Shown: positions 26,311-34,775, counted from the first letter of the stretch. The stretch is 64,000 bases of DNA from Roseiarcus sp963726105 (GCA_963726105.1 CAVSBJ010000019.1:124001-188000), one strand, 5' to 3'. Program-made: numbers and translations. The notes: a model not told the origin generated them from the sequence alone.

Positions 26311-26619
26311 ATGACCGCGAAGAGAGACTTTACGGACCGGTACTTGCGGTCGCTAAAACCCGCCGAACCGGGCAAGCGCTACATCAAATACGACGCTCAA
26401 GTCCCTCGCTTCGGTATCCGCGTGACCGAGCACAGCCGGGCGGACGACATAGGCAGTTTCGTCCTCGGCGATAGATTCCCCGGCAAATCGAATCCGACGC
26501 CGCGGGCAATTGGCTGTTATCCTGGTATGGCCTTGGCCGCGGCGAGGCCGATTGCGCGCGAATGGCTCGAGGACATCCGGCAGGGCATTGATCGTATCCC
26601 TCCGGCGAGGGCCGCCTAG
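26311..26619 (+). pseudogene. Truncated tyrosine integrase (N-terminal part, DUF4102 type)
   Basis: From ATG 26311, which has GGAG eight bases upstream, about 95 residues match the N-terminal arm-binding domain of P4-type integrases: MTAKRDFTDRYLRSLKPAEP, then DAQVPRFGIRVTE, GCYPGMALAAARPIAREWLEDIRQGID. The similarity stops near position 26595, where the sequence runs into IS-associated DNA and hits a stop at 26617-26619. The catalytic domain is gone. It lies beside the left direct repeat and reads into the island, which fits its role in the original insertion. Confidence 0.8.
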
Positions 26620-26637
26620 CGAAAGCGAGGCGAGCGG

Positions 26638-26697
26638 CGATAGTGCGGTGATGTGGACGCGGCGATCGTGTCCACTAATCGATGATGGACACTATCG
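26638..26697 (+). other. Nested inverted repeats before the IS66 genes
   Basis: Two perfect inverted repeats are nested: CGATAGTG (26638-26645) with CACTATCG (26690-26697), and inside it GTGTCCA (26668-26674) with TGGACAC (26686-26692). They directly precede the first IS66 gene and could form an RNA stem or a binding site; terminal repeats of the element were not identified with confidence. Confidence 0.5.
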
Positions 26698-26700
26698 CAG

Positions 26701-27081
26701 ATGTCGGACGCCGGGATGCAAGGCGCGGATGGCGGCGAGCGCCGGCGACGGACTTGGTCGGCTGATCAGAAGCAACGGATCATCGCGGAGAGCTTTGCGC
26801 CCGGCGGATCCGTTGCGGAGGTGGCGCGCCGTTATGGTCTGAACTCCAATATGCTGTTCACCTGGCGACGGCGAGAACGGGCGGACGTCAATGACGTCGG
26901 CAAGACAGTGAGCATTGTGCCGGTGAGGGTCGTGGAGGCTACGCCGACTGCGACCGCCACAGCTCCGGCCTCGATGGGTCGGATGGAGATCGTGCTTGTC
27001 GGGGGCGAGCGGATCCTTGTCGGGGCGGACGTCGACGCGACGGCGCTGGCCCGGATCGTCAAGGCGCTCGGGCGGCGATGA
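26701..27081 (+). CDS. tnpA: IS66 family accessory protein TnpA
   Basis: The 126-residue protein has the TnpA helix-turn-helix (RRTWSADQKQRIIAESFAPG, then GSVAEVARRYGLNSNMLFTWRR). The C-terminal half carries an EIVLVGGERILVGADVDATALARIVKAL strand-helix pattern typical of IS66 OrfA. It is thought to bind the element's DNA and is required for transposition. Its stop codon overlaps the tnpB start by four bases (ATGA), which indicates coupled translation. It appears intact. Confidence 0.9.
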   Translation: MSDAGMQGADGGERRRRTWSADQKQRIIAESFAPGGSVAEVARRYGLNSNMLFTWRRRERADVNDVGKTVSIVPVRVVEATPTATATAPASMGRMEIVLVGGERILVGADVDATALARIVKALGRR

Positions 27082-27425
27082 TTCCGATCTCGAGTGGGGC
27101 GCGCGTGTGGCTAGTGACCGGCCACACCGATATGCGCAAAGGATTCGACGGTCTGGCGCTGATCGTCCAAGAAACATTGAGGCGCGACCCGCATTCCGGC
27201 CATCTCTTCGTTTTTCGCGGCCGCCGCGGGTCTCTGATCAAGTGTCTTTGGAGCGACGGCCAGGGCTTATGCCTGTTCTCAAAGCGATTGGAGCGCGGGC
27301 GATACCTGTGGCCATCGTTGGCTGACGGAACGGTGACGATCTCGACGGCCCAGCTTTCCTATCTGCTGTCGGGCATCGATTGGCGCATGCCGCAAGAGAC
27401 ATGGCGTCCGACGGCGGTCGGATAG
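27078..27425 (+). CDS. tnpB: IS66 family accessory protein TnpB
   Basis: A complete 115-residue TnpB, with the family hallmarks: VWLVTGHTDMRKGFDGLALIVQ, then DPHSGHLFVFRGRRGSLIKCLWSDGQGLCLFSKRLERGRYLWP. The function is unknown, though IS66 needs it to transpose. It overlaps tnpA by four bases and is followed by tnpC after 69 bases. Nothing in it looks damaged. Confidence 0.93.
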   Translation: MIPISSGARVWLVTGHTDMRKGFDGLALIVQETLRRDPHSGHLFVFRGRRGSLIKCLWSDGQGLCLFSKRLERGRYLWPSLADGTVTISTAQLSYLLSGIDWRMPQETWRPTAVG

Positions 27426-27494
27426 GAAAAAATCGGCTGAATAAACGCAAAAAGGGGCGCCTCAAATGGCCGATTTTGTGATTCCATGTGATTC

Positions 27495-28667
27495 GTGGAC
27501 GCCGATCTTTCCTCGCTTCCGGACGACCTCGATGCGCTGAAAGCGGCGCTGATTGCGGCGCGGGCCGAAGCTGCGGCGGAGAAGGCGTGCGCCGTGGCGG
27601 CCGTCGCGGAACTGGCGCAGGGTCGCGCGCTGATCGCGCATCTCAATCTTGAGATCGAAAAGTTGCGGCGCACGATTTACGGACCTCGCTCCGAGCGCAC
27701 GGCGCGGCTGCTCGACCAATTGGAGCTTCGGCTCGAGGAGGCAGAGGCCAACGCGGCGGAAGATGATCTCGCCGCCGAACATACGAAGCCCTCCACCACG
27801 GTCAGATCCTTCGCGCGCAAGCGACCGGCGCGAAAACCGTTCCCGGATCATCTGCCGCGTGAGCGCGTGGTGATCCCAGCGCCGCAGAGCTGCCCTTGCT
27901 GCGGCTCGGCCAAGCTGTCGAAGCTCGGCGAGGACCTCACGGAGACGCTCGAGGTTATCCCGCGTCAATGGAAGGTGATCCAGACCGTGCGCGAGCGCTT
28001 CTCATGCCGCGAATGCGAAACGATCACCCAGCCGCCGGCGCCCTTCCATGTGACGCCGCGCGGCTTCGCTGGCCCCAATTTGCTGGGGATGATCCTGTTC
28101 GAGAAGTTTGGTCAACATCAGCCGCTCAATCGCCAGAGCGAACGCTACGCCCGAGAAAGCGTGGATCTTAGCCTATCGACGCTCGCTGACCTGGTCGGCG
28201 CCTGCGCCGCCGCCTTGGGGCCCCTGCACAGGTTGATCGAACGCCACGTTCTGTCGGCTGAGCGCCTGCACGGCGATGACACCACGGTTCCGATCCTGGC
28301 GAACGGCAAGACCGAAACTGGCCGCGTCTGGACTTACGTCCGCGACGACAGGCCGTTCGGCGGCAAGGACCCGCCGGCGGCGTTGTTCTACGCCTCGCGC
28401 GATCGCCGCGGCGAGCATCCTGAGCGTCATCTGACGAACTGGAGCGGCGTCCTCCAGGCCGACGCCTTCAGCGGCTACGCCAGACTTTATCCGCCCGATC
28501 GGAAACCGGGCCCGATCGTCGAAGCGCTATGTTGGAGCCACGCCAGACGCAAGTTCTTCGAACTCGCCGACATCGCCGCCAACGCGAGGCGGGGTAAGAA
28601 CGCCGCGCCGATCTCGCCGATCGCGCTGGAGGCGGTCAAACGTGGAGCGGGCTCGGGATCGTACTGA
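27495..28667 (+). pseudogene. tnpC: IS66 family transposase TnpC, C-terminally truncated
   Basis: The frame (GTG 27495) encodes 390 residues; intact IS66 TnpC proteins are over 500. Present are the N-terminal coiled coil (RALIAHLNLEIEKLRRTIYGPRSER leucine-rich part), the zinc-finger pair CPCCG...CRECE, and the DDE core up to LHGDDTTVPIL (first Asp), LQADAFSGYARLY (second Asp) and the EALCWSHARRKFFELAD region. The segment after IALEAVKR, which would hold the last catalytic Glu, is missing and replaced by seven foreign codons ending in a stop. The transposase should be inactive. Confidence 0.9.
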
Positions 28668-28789
28668 TTTCGTTAATCGGCTACGTGAAATTCCGGCAGG
28701 CGCTCGATACCCCGGCGCTGATCGGCGTCGGCCTCATCGTCGCCGGCGTCGTCATCGCCAATCTCTTCTCGAAGTCCGTCGCTCACTGA
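28643..28789 (+). pseudogene. C-terminal fragment of an SMR-family multidrug efflux protein
   Basis: A frame different from tnpC encodes WSGLGIVLISLIGYVKFRQA, then LDTPALIGVGLIVAGVVIANLFSKS and VAH before a TGA at 28787-28789. This is the last 48 residues of an EmrE/SugE-type small multidrug resistance protein, where the YAxWSGLG motif precedes the third and fourth membrane helices. The first 60 or so residues are lost at the exact boundary with the truncated IS66. The downstream porin gene starts two bases after this stop. Confidence 0.85.
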
Positions 28790-28790
28790 G

Positions 28791-30008
28791 ATGCCCGCGA
28801 TGCGAAGAGAGGCCGCAACTCTTTTCGCAATCGTCCTCGCCTCGCCGGCGGCGGCGGACGATTGGGCGCAGCCGGTCGTCGATCTGCAACAGTCCCTGGC
28901 CGCTCTTGGGGTTAACCTCAATGGAGGCGTCACCGGCTTCGGCCAGGGACTGGCAGCAGGGGACGGCGAGCATGGCGTTCCATTCGGCGGCAAAGCGGAT
29001 GTTCTGCTCGGGCTCGACGGCGGCAAGCTCGGACTATGGACAGGATTAAGTGCATCGGCCCATTTCGAGCAGGATTTCGGCCAGAGCGCCAATCTGCGTG
29101 GCGACGGCTCCATCCTGCCGGTCAACACGGCCCTCGCCTTTCCGACGCTAGGCGGAACGACGACCGACCTGTCGCTAATCGTCTCCCAAAAATTCGGCGA
29201 CGCCGTCTCGATTGCGCTCGGCAAGTTCAACATGCTGGACGTCGCCGCACGAACCCCGCTCATGGGAGGCGGCGGCGAGACGACCTTCTGGAACATCGGC
29301 CTCGCCGCGCCGGTCAGCGGCGTGACGCCACCCTACATCATCGGCGGCATCGCCACGGTCACGATTGCCCCGGCCAAGTTCACGCTCATGGTGTATGACC
29401 CTCGCAACGCGCAGGATCTCGACGTGATCGAGCATCCTTTCGCGCAAGGCACGACGACGAGCCTGTCGGCGACGGTTCCGCTGACCCTGTTCGGCCTCGC
29501 CGGCTACCACACGTTGCGTGGCGTCTACAGCACGGCGGAAGGGTTCAATTTCGACGACGCACCGCAGCTTCTCCTGCCACAGGGAAGCACGGCGAAACTT
29601 ACGAAGCAGGGCTACTATTTCGGCTCCTACTCTCTGCAGCAGTTCCTGTGGCAGGACCCAGACAATCCAGGCAAAGGATGGGGCTTCTTCGGTCAGATCT
29701 CCGCTTCGGACGCCAACCCCAATCCGATCGGAAACACGATCATCGTCGGTGTCGGCGGTTCGACGCCCGGCCGCCCCGACGATGGCTGGGGCGTGGCGTG
29801 GTGCGACTATTTGTGGAGCCGCCAGCTCGGCAGCGGACTCGCCACGCTCGGCGGCGCCCTGAACGACGAGCGCGTGCTCGAGGCCTACTACGATGCTGTG
29901 GTCGCCCGTCACGTCGGGTTGGGGCCGGACGTCCAGGTCATCTGGCCGGGAATGCCGGGCCAATCGACAGCGCTGTTCCTGGGGATGAGGGGGCGCGTCG
30001 TGTTCTGA
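28791..30008 (+). CDS. OprB-family carbohydrate porin
   Basis: The 405-residue protein has a signal peptide (TLFAIVLASPAAADDW) and then the beta-barrel pattern of the carbohydrate-selective OprB porins. Recognisable parts are NLNGGVTGFGQGLAAGDGEH, GKADVLLGLDGGKLGLWTG, ALAFPTLGGTTTDLSLIVSQ and the closing aromatic strand LFLGMRGRVVF, with Phe last as in outer-membrane porins. It should sit in the outer membrane as an uptake channel. ATG 28791 and ATG 28800 are both possible starts. It is the first cargo gene of the island after the IS66 scar and is probably transcribed with the amidohydrolase gene. Confidence 0.85.
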   Translation: MPAMRREAATLFAIVLASPAAADDWAQPVVDLQQSLAALGVNLNGGVTGFGQGLAAGDGEHGVPFGGKADVLLGLDGGKLGLWTGLSASAHFEQDFGQSANLRGDGSILPVNTALAFPTLGGTTTDLSLIVSQKFGDAVSIALGKFNMLDVAARTPLMGGGGETTFWNIGLAAPVSGVTPPYIIGGIATVTIAPAKFTLMVYDPRNAQDLDVIEHPFAQGTTTSLSATVPLTLFGLAGYHTLRGVYSTAEGFNFDDAPQLLLPQGSTAKLTKQGYYFGSYSLQQFLWQDPDNPGKGWGFFGQISASDANPNPIGNTIIVGVGGSTPGRPDDGWGVAWCDYLWSRQLGSGLATLGGALNDERVLEAYYDAVVARHVGLGPDVQVIWPGMPGQSTALFLGMRGRVVF

Positions 30009-30070
30009 GTCTCGTGGTGAGACTTGCCCGGTGCGCGGCCGAGCGGGCTCTATCGGAAAGGACAATCGGC

Positions 30071-31885
30071 ATGTGCATCAACTGCGGTTTCACGGACGCC
30101 CTGGGAGCGTTCATGACCGACCGGTTCGGCGAAGATCTCGACCGATGCCGCTTCCTGCAGAATTCATTCGCATGCGTTGGCGCCGCGTCATCGTCGTTTT
30201 CGCTGTCGAGCGCCGCCTTCGCTGCGCCGACCGAGACGGATCGCGCATCGGTGATCTTCCACAACGGCAAGGTCTACACCCTCGACGCCAGGAAGCCGTG
30301 GGCGCAGGCCGTCGCGGTTGCTGGCGAGAGGATCGTCGCCGTGGGCTCGAACGCGGAAATCCTCGCACTCGGCGGACCGGAGACCAAGGTAATCGACCTC
30401 GCCGGGCGAATGCTCATGCCCGGGTTCGTCGAGAGCCACATTCACCCCTTCGTGGGCGCGTTCATGACCTCGGGGGTCGATCTTCAGCTTCCGACCCGGG
30501 CGGACGCGCTTGCCGCGATCGCGACTTATGCGAAGGCGCATGCGACCGGTCCGATTCGCGGCTTCGGCTGGCGCGTTGACATGTTCCCGCCGGAAGGACC
30601 GACGCGTGACATGCTGGACTCGGCGATCCCGGACCGGCCTGCGTTCTTCTTCGCGATCGACGGACACAGCCTGTGGGTCAACAGCAAGGCGCTCGAGATT
30701 GCGAGGATCGACGCGCGCACGCCCGATCCGATCCCCGACTTCAGCTTTTTCGTGCGGGACAAGACCGGGAAGCCGACAGGCTACGTTCTGGAAACCTCAG
30801 CCATTCTCGAGGTCGTCAATGCCGTCGAACCGATCTCGCTCGACACGATGGCGAAGCTGCTCGTCGATTGGCTGCCCAAGTCCTCGGCCGCGGGAATCAC
30901 ATCTGTCTACGATGCGGGGGTTCCGCCGATCGGCGCGGACCAGGGCGCAATCCTTGCGATCTACAAGGAGTTGGAGAGGCAGGGGCGGCTGCCTTTCCGC
31001 GTGGTCGCTTCGTATCTCCTCAAGGGGCCGCCCGTCGACGCCGCGACAGCGTCCACGCAGGATCTGATGCGGCGCATCGATACGGAACTCGTCCAGGCTC
31101 GTGTGCTGAAGATCCTCGGCGACGGAACGCAGGGGGGCTATACCGCATGGCTTCTCGAGCCTTACGCGGACAAGCCGGATTCGATCGGGACCTCGCCCTT
31201 CAGTGAGGCTCAGTGGGAGAGCATGATCCTCGAGGCGGACCGCGCCGGGATCGACGTGCATGTCCACGCCTGCGGCGAACGCACGGCCCGTATCGCTCTC
31301 GACTCCTTCGAGGCGGCGGTCGCAACCAATCCGCCCCGCGACAGGCGGCATGCGATCGCGCATAACGTTCTGACCGACGACACCGACATTGCCCGCTTCG
31401 GAAAGCTCGGCGTCATTGCTCAGTTTTCCGCCAACTGGCTGTCGGCGGATCCGGACACCCTGACGAGCCTGACCGCACGCTACGGTCCGTCGCGTCAGAG
31501 CCGGATCTATCGGCCGAAGTCCATCCTGGCGGCCGGCGGCTCCGTGACGTTCGGATCGGATTGGCCGGCGGCCGGCTACTTTTCGAGCTACAAGCCGCTC
31601 GACTCCATCCAGGTCGCCGTTACGCGTCAGCTGATCGGCAAGCCCGACGCACCTATTTTGTCGCCCGCCGCCGAGCGTCTGGATCTGGCGGAGGCGATTC
31701 ACGCCGGAACCATAGCGGGGGCCCGCCAATTGCGCCTCGAAGACAAGATCGGCTCGCTCGAGCCGGGAAAGCGCGCGGATGTGATCGTGCTCGCCAGGAA
31801 TCTGTTCGAGGTGTCGCCGTACGACATCGCCTCGGTCCCGGTCGACCTGACGATGATGAACGGACGTTTCACTCATGGAGCGTGA
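30071..31885 (+). CDS. YtcJ-like amidohydrolase, probably exported
   Basis: The 604-residue protein belongs to the amidohydrolase_3/YtcJ group. It has VIFHNGKVYTLDARKPWAQAV near the N-terminus, the metal motif GFVESHIHPF, GFGWRVDMFP, the VHVHACGERTARIALD His region, RRHAIAHN, and VTFGSDWPA before the C-terminal GSLEPGKRADVIVLARN. These enzymes hydrolyse C-N bonds of unknown N-acyl or cyclic substrates. ATG 30071 has AAGGA nine bases upstream; the frame itself extends to 29648. About 50 N-terminal residues with a weak hydrophobic stretch precede the catalytic domain and could be a signal sequence. It lies 62 bases after the porin. Confidence 0.85.
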   Translation: MCINCGFTDALGAFMTDRFGEDLDRCRFLQNSFACVGAASSSFSLSSAAFAAPTETDRASVIFHNGKVYTLDARKPWAQAVAVAGERIVAVGSNAEILALGGPETKVIDLAGRMLMPGFVESHIHPFVGAFMTSGVDLQLPTRADALAAIATYAKAHATGPIRGFGWRVDMFPPEGPTRDMLDSAIPDRPAFFFAIDGHSLWVNSKALEIARIDARTPDPIPDFSFFVRDKTGKPTGYVLETSAILEVVNAVEPISLDTMAKLLVDWLPKSSAAGITSVYDAGVPPIGADQGAILAIYKELERQGRLPFRVVASYLLKGPPVDAATASTQDLMRRIDTELVQARVLKILGDGTQGGYTAWLLEPYADKPDSIGTSPFSEAQWESMILEADRAGIDVHVHACGERTARIALDSFEAAVATNPPRDRRHAIAHNVLTDDTDIARFGKLGVIAQFSANWLSADPDTLTSLTARYGPSRQSRIYRPKSILAAGGSVTFGSDWPAAGYFSSYKPLDSIQVAVTRQLIGKPDAPILSPAAERLDLAEAIHAGTIAGARQLRLEDKIGSLEPGKRADVIVLARNLFEVSPYDIASVPVDLTMMNGRFTHGA

Positions 31886-32083
31886 GTGGAAGGCGCAGAT
31901 GATTCGAGAGCCGTCGGCCAACGGCGGCGCCCCGGATGAGAATGACCGCTGCAGAAGGGTTCCGGACCCTGTGTCTGTTGTTCCGGCGTGACTCTGATCC
32001 GGCCGCCTGTCCGCTCGTCGGCTTTGGTCGCAAACCTTAAGGCCGAAATGAGCCGCGCCGCTACCATTGAGGACTTAGCCAGC

Positions 32084-33439
32084 ATGAATACCGTCAAAGC
32101 CTATCTTTCAATTCTCGCGATGGCGTCAGCAATCGGTCCGGGGATGGCCCAAACGCCTTCGCCGACTTCCTGTCTGATCGGCGGCGATAAGCTCGCGCTT
32201 GCAGCAGGCGTCCGGTCCGCAGACGCGGTTAAAGATTCGCCGGAATGCCATCTGACTTGGCAGGAGGCTGGCGTGATGGGCGGATTTCCACCCGCGCTCG
32301 GCAAGCGGGTAACCCCGGACAACCTTTACCTGTATCCGTTCAACCGGTGGACGCTTCAAAGCACAAGACGTTTCACGCGTACCGCTTCGACGCTAACCGA
32401 GGGTAAGGAATCCCATCCAATCCCGGAAAAACTGGACAGCTCTCTACTCAACACGAATCTGACGATAAACGGCGCCGATCACACCGTTGCGAACTATGCG
32501 AGCCGGACGTTCACCGATGCTCTGGTGGTGGTCAAGGACGGTAATCTCGTCGCGGAATGGTACGGCAATGGCATGACAGCCAGCAAGCCGCACTATATCT
32601 CGTCGGTGACGAAGGGCGTTACCGGGCTCCTGGCCGAGTTGTTGATCGCCCAGGGCAGGCTCGATGAGAGCCGCCCGGTCAAATCTTACATTCCGGAGTT
32701 GACGCACTCGCCATTTGGCGACGCGACCGTTCGCGACGTCTTGGACATGAAAGTCAATGTTGGAGGCGGAGAAACGAAGGGCGAGTTCGATGCGGCGGAC
32801 AATGCCCTATGGTCGACTTTGGCGTTGAACGGCAGTCAATCCGTCTACGAAACCCTGGCGAAGGTCAAAGCGGACGGCCCGAACGACGGAAATTTCCACT
32901 ATGCGTCGATGACGACCGAGGTTGCCGGATGGGTCATCACACGAGCAGCCGGAGAGACTTACGAGCAACTGGCCAGCGATCTGCTGTGGTCTAAGCTTGG
33001 CTTGCAGGACGATATTTACGTTCCCGTCGATCCGGCAGGCAAAGTGTACAGCAGCACCGGCTTGACGATCTCCGCGCGCGACCTTGCTAAACTCGGCATG
33101 ATGATTGCCGATCACGGCAAAGTCAACGGCGAGCAGGTTTTCCCAGCGAGTGTCATCGACCGCCTCTATGGATATGGCGATGCGAACGCCTGGAGAAACG
33201 GAAACTTCAAAAGCAATCCAATCTTTCGGTCTTACCGGTCTTACTGGTATCAACTCCGAGGCGAGGATCACGCCCTGATGGGACTGGGCGTCTTCGGTCA
33301 GGGGTTGTACATCAATCCCACACGGCGCATTGTAACGGTTCGCTATTCATCCCTGCCAGCCCATTCGATTATCGAGTACTCCAAAGGTTGGAATGAGATC
33401 AGGCTGTGGATGGATGAAACCGCAAAACTTCCGCGTTGA
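32084..33439 (+). CDS. Secreted SxxK serine hydrolase of the beta-lactamase/6-aminohexanoate-dimer hydrolase type
   Basis: The 451-residue protein starts with a signal peptide (MNTVKAYLSILAMASAIGPG), which decides ATG 32084 over upstream ATGs. The catalytic SxxK motif is Ser174-Val-Thr-Lys177 in SSVTKGVTGLLAELL, and Tyr273 in FHYASMTTEVAG is the expected general base (YxS/N). The VVKDGNLVAEWYGNG strand and the DATVRDVLDMKVNV block resemble the family of nylon-oligomer hydrolases and related beta-lactamase-like esterases. The substrate is unknown. It follows the amidohydrolase by 198 bases in the same direction, so the porin, amidohydrolase and hydrolase may form one uptake-and-hydrolysis cluster (inference). 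Confidence 0.85.
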   Translation: MNTVKAYLSILAMASAIGPGMAQTPSPTSCLIGGDKLALAAGVRSADAVKDSPECHLTWQEAGVMGGFPPALGKRVTPDNLYLYPFNRWTLQSTRRFTRTASTLTEGKESHPIPEKLDSSLLNTNLTINGADHTVANYASRTFTDALVVVKDGNLVAEWYGNGMTASKPHYISSVTKGVTGLLAELLIAQGRLDESRPVKSYIPELTHSPFGDATVRDVLDMKVNVGGGETKGEFDAADNALWSTLALNGSQSVYETLAKVKADGPNDGNFHYASMTTEVAGWVITRAAGETYEQLASDLLWSKLGLQDDIYVPVDPAGKVYSSTGLTISARDLAKLGMMIADHGKVNGEQVFPASVIDRLYGYGDANAWRNGNFKSNPIFRSYRSYWYQLRGEDHALMGLGVFGQGLYINPTRRIVTVRYSSLPAHSIIEYSKGWNEIRLWMDETAKLPR

Positions 33440-33500
33440 ATGAAACCGGCGCCGCAACTGAGCGGGGTTCTCGCGTAGTGCGAGCGTCGCGTAGCCAGTG

Positions 33501-33824
33501 ATGAACGATCCTCGCAAGCAGCTTCCTGCCGGCTATCACCAGGCCGTCGTCTCCGCGATCACCGTCGTCATCGGCTTCTCGCTTCTTTTCATGCGCTATT
33601 GGGGATTCGAAGCGACCGGTCGGATAACCCGTTTATCCGTCGCTGCGGGTCTCCTGTTGCTGGTCGCGATCCTGCTCGAGTTCTACACGCTCTGGCGCGC
33701 ACTCCAGCTCGAGGACGACGATGAGTCCGAATACAGGATGACGCTTCGCTGGTTCATGACCTCGGTCGCCGTCCTGCTGGTGAGCATCACCGTGGCGTCG
33801 CTCGCGAGAAGCGTCGCGCTATGA
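33501..33824 (+). CDS. Three-helix membrane protein of unknown function
   Basis: From ATG 33501 (a GTG codon precedes it directly) the 107-residue protein has three membrane segments: AVVSAITVVIGFSLLFMRYW, ITRLSVAAGLLLLVAILLEF and FMTSVAVLLVSITVASLARS. A charged acidic loop lies between the second and third (LEDDDESEYR). The pattern is common in small inner-membrane proteins of Hyphomicrobiales; no function known. It sits in the island after the serine hydrolase. Confidence 0.65.
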   Translation: MNDPRKQLPAGYHQAVVSAITVVIGFSLLFMRYWGFEATGRITRLSVAAGLLLLVAILLEFYTLWRALQLEDDDESEYRMTLRWFMTSVAVLLVSITVASLARSVAL

Positions 33825-33997
33825 CGTCGACATTCATCTCAGACCCTCAGAGCGTTGGCGTTCGCAGGACGGAAACGCCCGGCCCGCCTATGGAACGCGT
33901 ATGCTCGGCGGCTTCCCAGAAGGCGCGGGAGACCCCAGATGGGCGCATGGAAAGCAAGAAACGATAATGCTCATCTTTCCCGACCGGGGCTGTAAAT

Positions 33998-34600
33998 ATG
34001 CCGGAATGGATGACTATCTGGGCGGCCGTCCAGGGCGTGGCCACTGTGGCGACCGCTGGGATAGCCTGGTATCAGATTGGAGCGCTGCGCAAGGACCAAA
34101 AAGCTTGGAAAACATTGGAGGCGTGCGAGCGGTATGAGAGCGATCTGGTCGTTACATCCGCGCTCAAATGCCTAAGAGACGCGAAAAAAGACGGCTCTCT
34201 TAAGACGAGTCCCCGAGACTTTCGCTTGGAAGCTGTTTTGGTCATGAACTATTTCGAGGGTATCGCCATCGCCGCTGCTCAAGGGTTTTATGTTGAACAC
34301 GTCATCAACTGGTGGCGACTGCCGATCAAGTCCGCGCTTTCCAGCTTTGCGGCGGTGCCGGGCTGGGCAACGTCGCCGTTCCAGCCGTTTGCGCCGCTCA
34401 GTTCGATCCTTACCGACAACAGGCGCCCCGGCCGTCTCAAACTGCTTGGACCCTTTAAAAATTGCAGGCACCCGTGGGCACCCTGCTGCATCAGTTCCCA
34501 ATGTCAGATCGACCCAAATCTCGCGATTGTTGTCCCTACCCTTGTCCGGAAGTCGCTCCTCACTCTAGCGGCACCTTCAATTGCGCCGGTAACTCTTTGA
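33998..34600 (+). CDS. DUF4760-like protein with foreign C-terminus
   Basis: The first 105 or so residues look like a DUF4760-type protein: one membrane helix (IWAAVQGVATVATAGIAWYQ), then KDQKAWKTLEACERYESDLV, LKCLRDAKKDGSLK and VLVMNYFEGIAIAAAQGFYV. After about position 34310 the sequence loses that character, becoming Pro/Arg/Ser-rich, and the frame ends at a TGA (34598-34600) that lies inside the right attachment repeat of the island. I infer that the original C-terminus was lost by recombination at the island edge. RBS is weak. Confidence 0.6.
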   Translation: MPEWMTIWAAVQGVATVATAGIAWYQIGALRKDQKAWKTLEACERYESDLVVTSALKCLRDAKKDGSLKTSPRDFRLEAVLVMNYFEGIAIAAAQGFYVEHVINWWRLPIKSALSSFAAVPGWATSPFQPFAPLSSILTDNRRPGRLKLLGPFKNCRHPWAPCCISSQCQIDPNLAIVVPTLVRKSLLTLAAPSIAPVTL

Positions 34601-34654
34601 AAAAATTGGCTCCCCGAGCAGGACTTCGAACCTGCGACCATTCGATTAACAGTC
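34589..34654 (-). repeat. Right attachment repeat of the tRNA-Asn island
   Basis: Same sequence as 26050-26113 except for one extra A in the flank A-run and one extra base in the T-loop. It covers the tRNA 3' half and 18 bases beyond its 3' end. Past the repeat the intact tRNA continues through its 5' half. Confidence 0.85.
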
Positions 34655-34683
34655 GAATGCTCTACCAGCTGAGCTATCGGGGA
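34607..34683 (-). tRNA. tRNA-Asn (anticodon GUU), with an 8-base T-loop
   Basis: The minus strand folds as a complete cloverleaf. It has a 7-bp acceptor (TCCCCGA / TCGGGGA), a 4-bp D arm (GCTC/GAGC), an anticodon stem TTCGA/TCGAA around CTGTTAA (anticodon GTT), variable TGGTC, T stem GCAGG/CCTGC and encoded CCA. The T-loop reads TTCGAAGT, eight bases, where seven is essentially invariant, making the tRNA 77 bases instead of 76. The partial copy at 26067 has the normal loop. This is either a sequencing error or a damaged tRNA. Confidence 0.88.
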
Positions 34684-34775
34684 TCAGCGTCGGGCGGATA
34701 TAGCAGAATCCGCCACGATGGAAAGGGCGTTTTTGTCGCTTGCGCCAAGCGCGAGCGGCGCGCACCTTCGCCTCC

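Larger units (their letters stand above)
26701..28642 (+). mobile_element. IS66-family element, truncated at its 3' end
   Basis: Three genes in the IS66 order tnpA-tnpB-tnpC lie in one direction. The tnpC frame loses family similarity at about 28641, where the sequence passes directly into the coding sequence of an SMR efflux protein. The right end of the element is therefore missing. The left end interrupts the integrase gene at about 26595-26620. Exact boundaries are uncertain. Confidence 0.85.
26050..34654. mobile_element. 8.6-kb genomic island in tRNA-Asn, flanked by direct repeats
   Basis: The 64-bp left copy (26050-26113) and 66-bp right copy (34589-34654) are the 3' half of tRNA-Asn, from the anticodon arm to CCA, plus 17 to 18 bases of flank. 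They differ by two single-base length changes. Between them lie an integrase stump reading from the left end, a truncated IS66-type element, a fragment of an SMR efflux gene, an OprB porin, an amidohydrolase, a serine hydrolase and two small genes. Duplication of a tRNA 3' half next to an integrase gene is the standard footprint of tyrosine-integrase insertion. The element looks immobile now because the integrase is broken. Confidence 0.85.
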
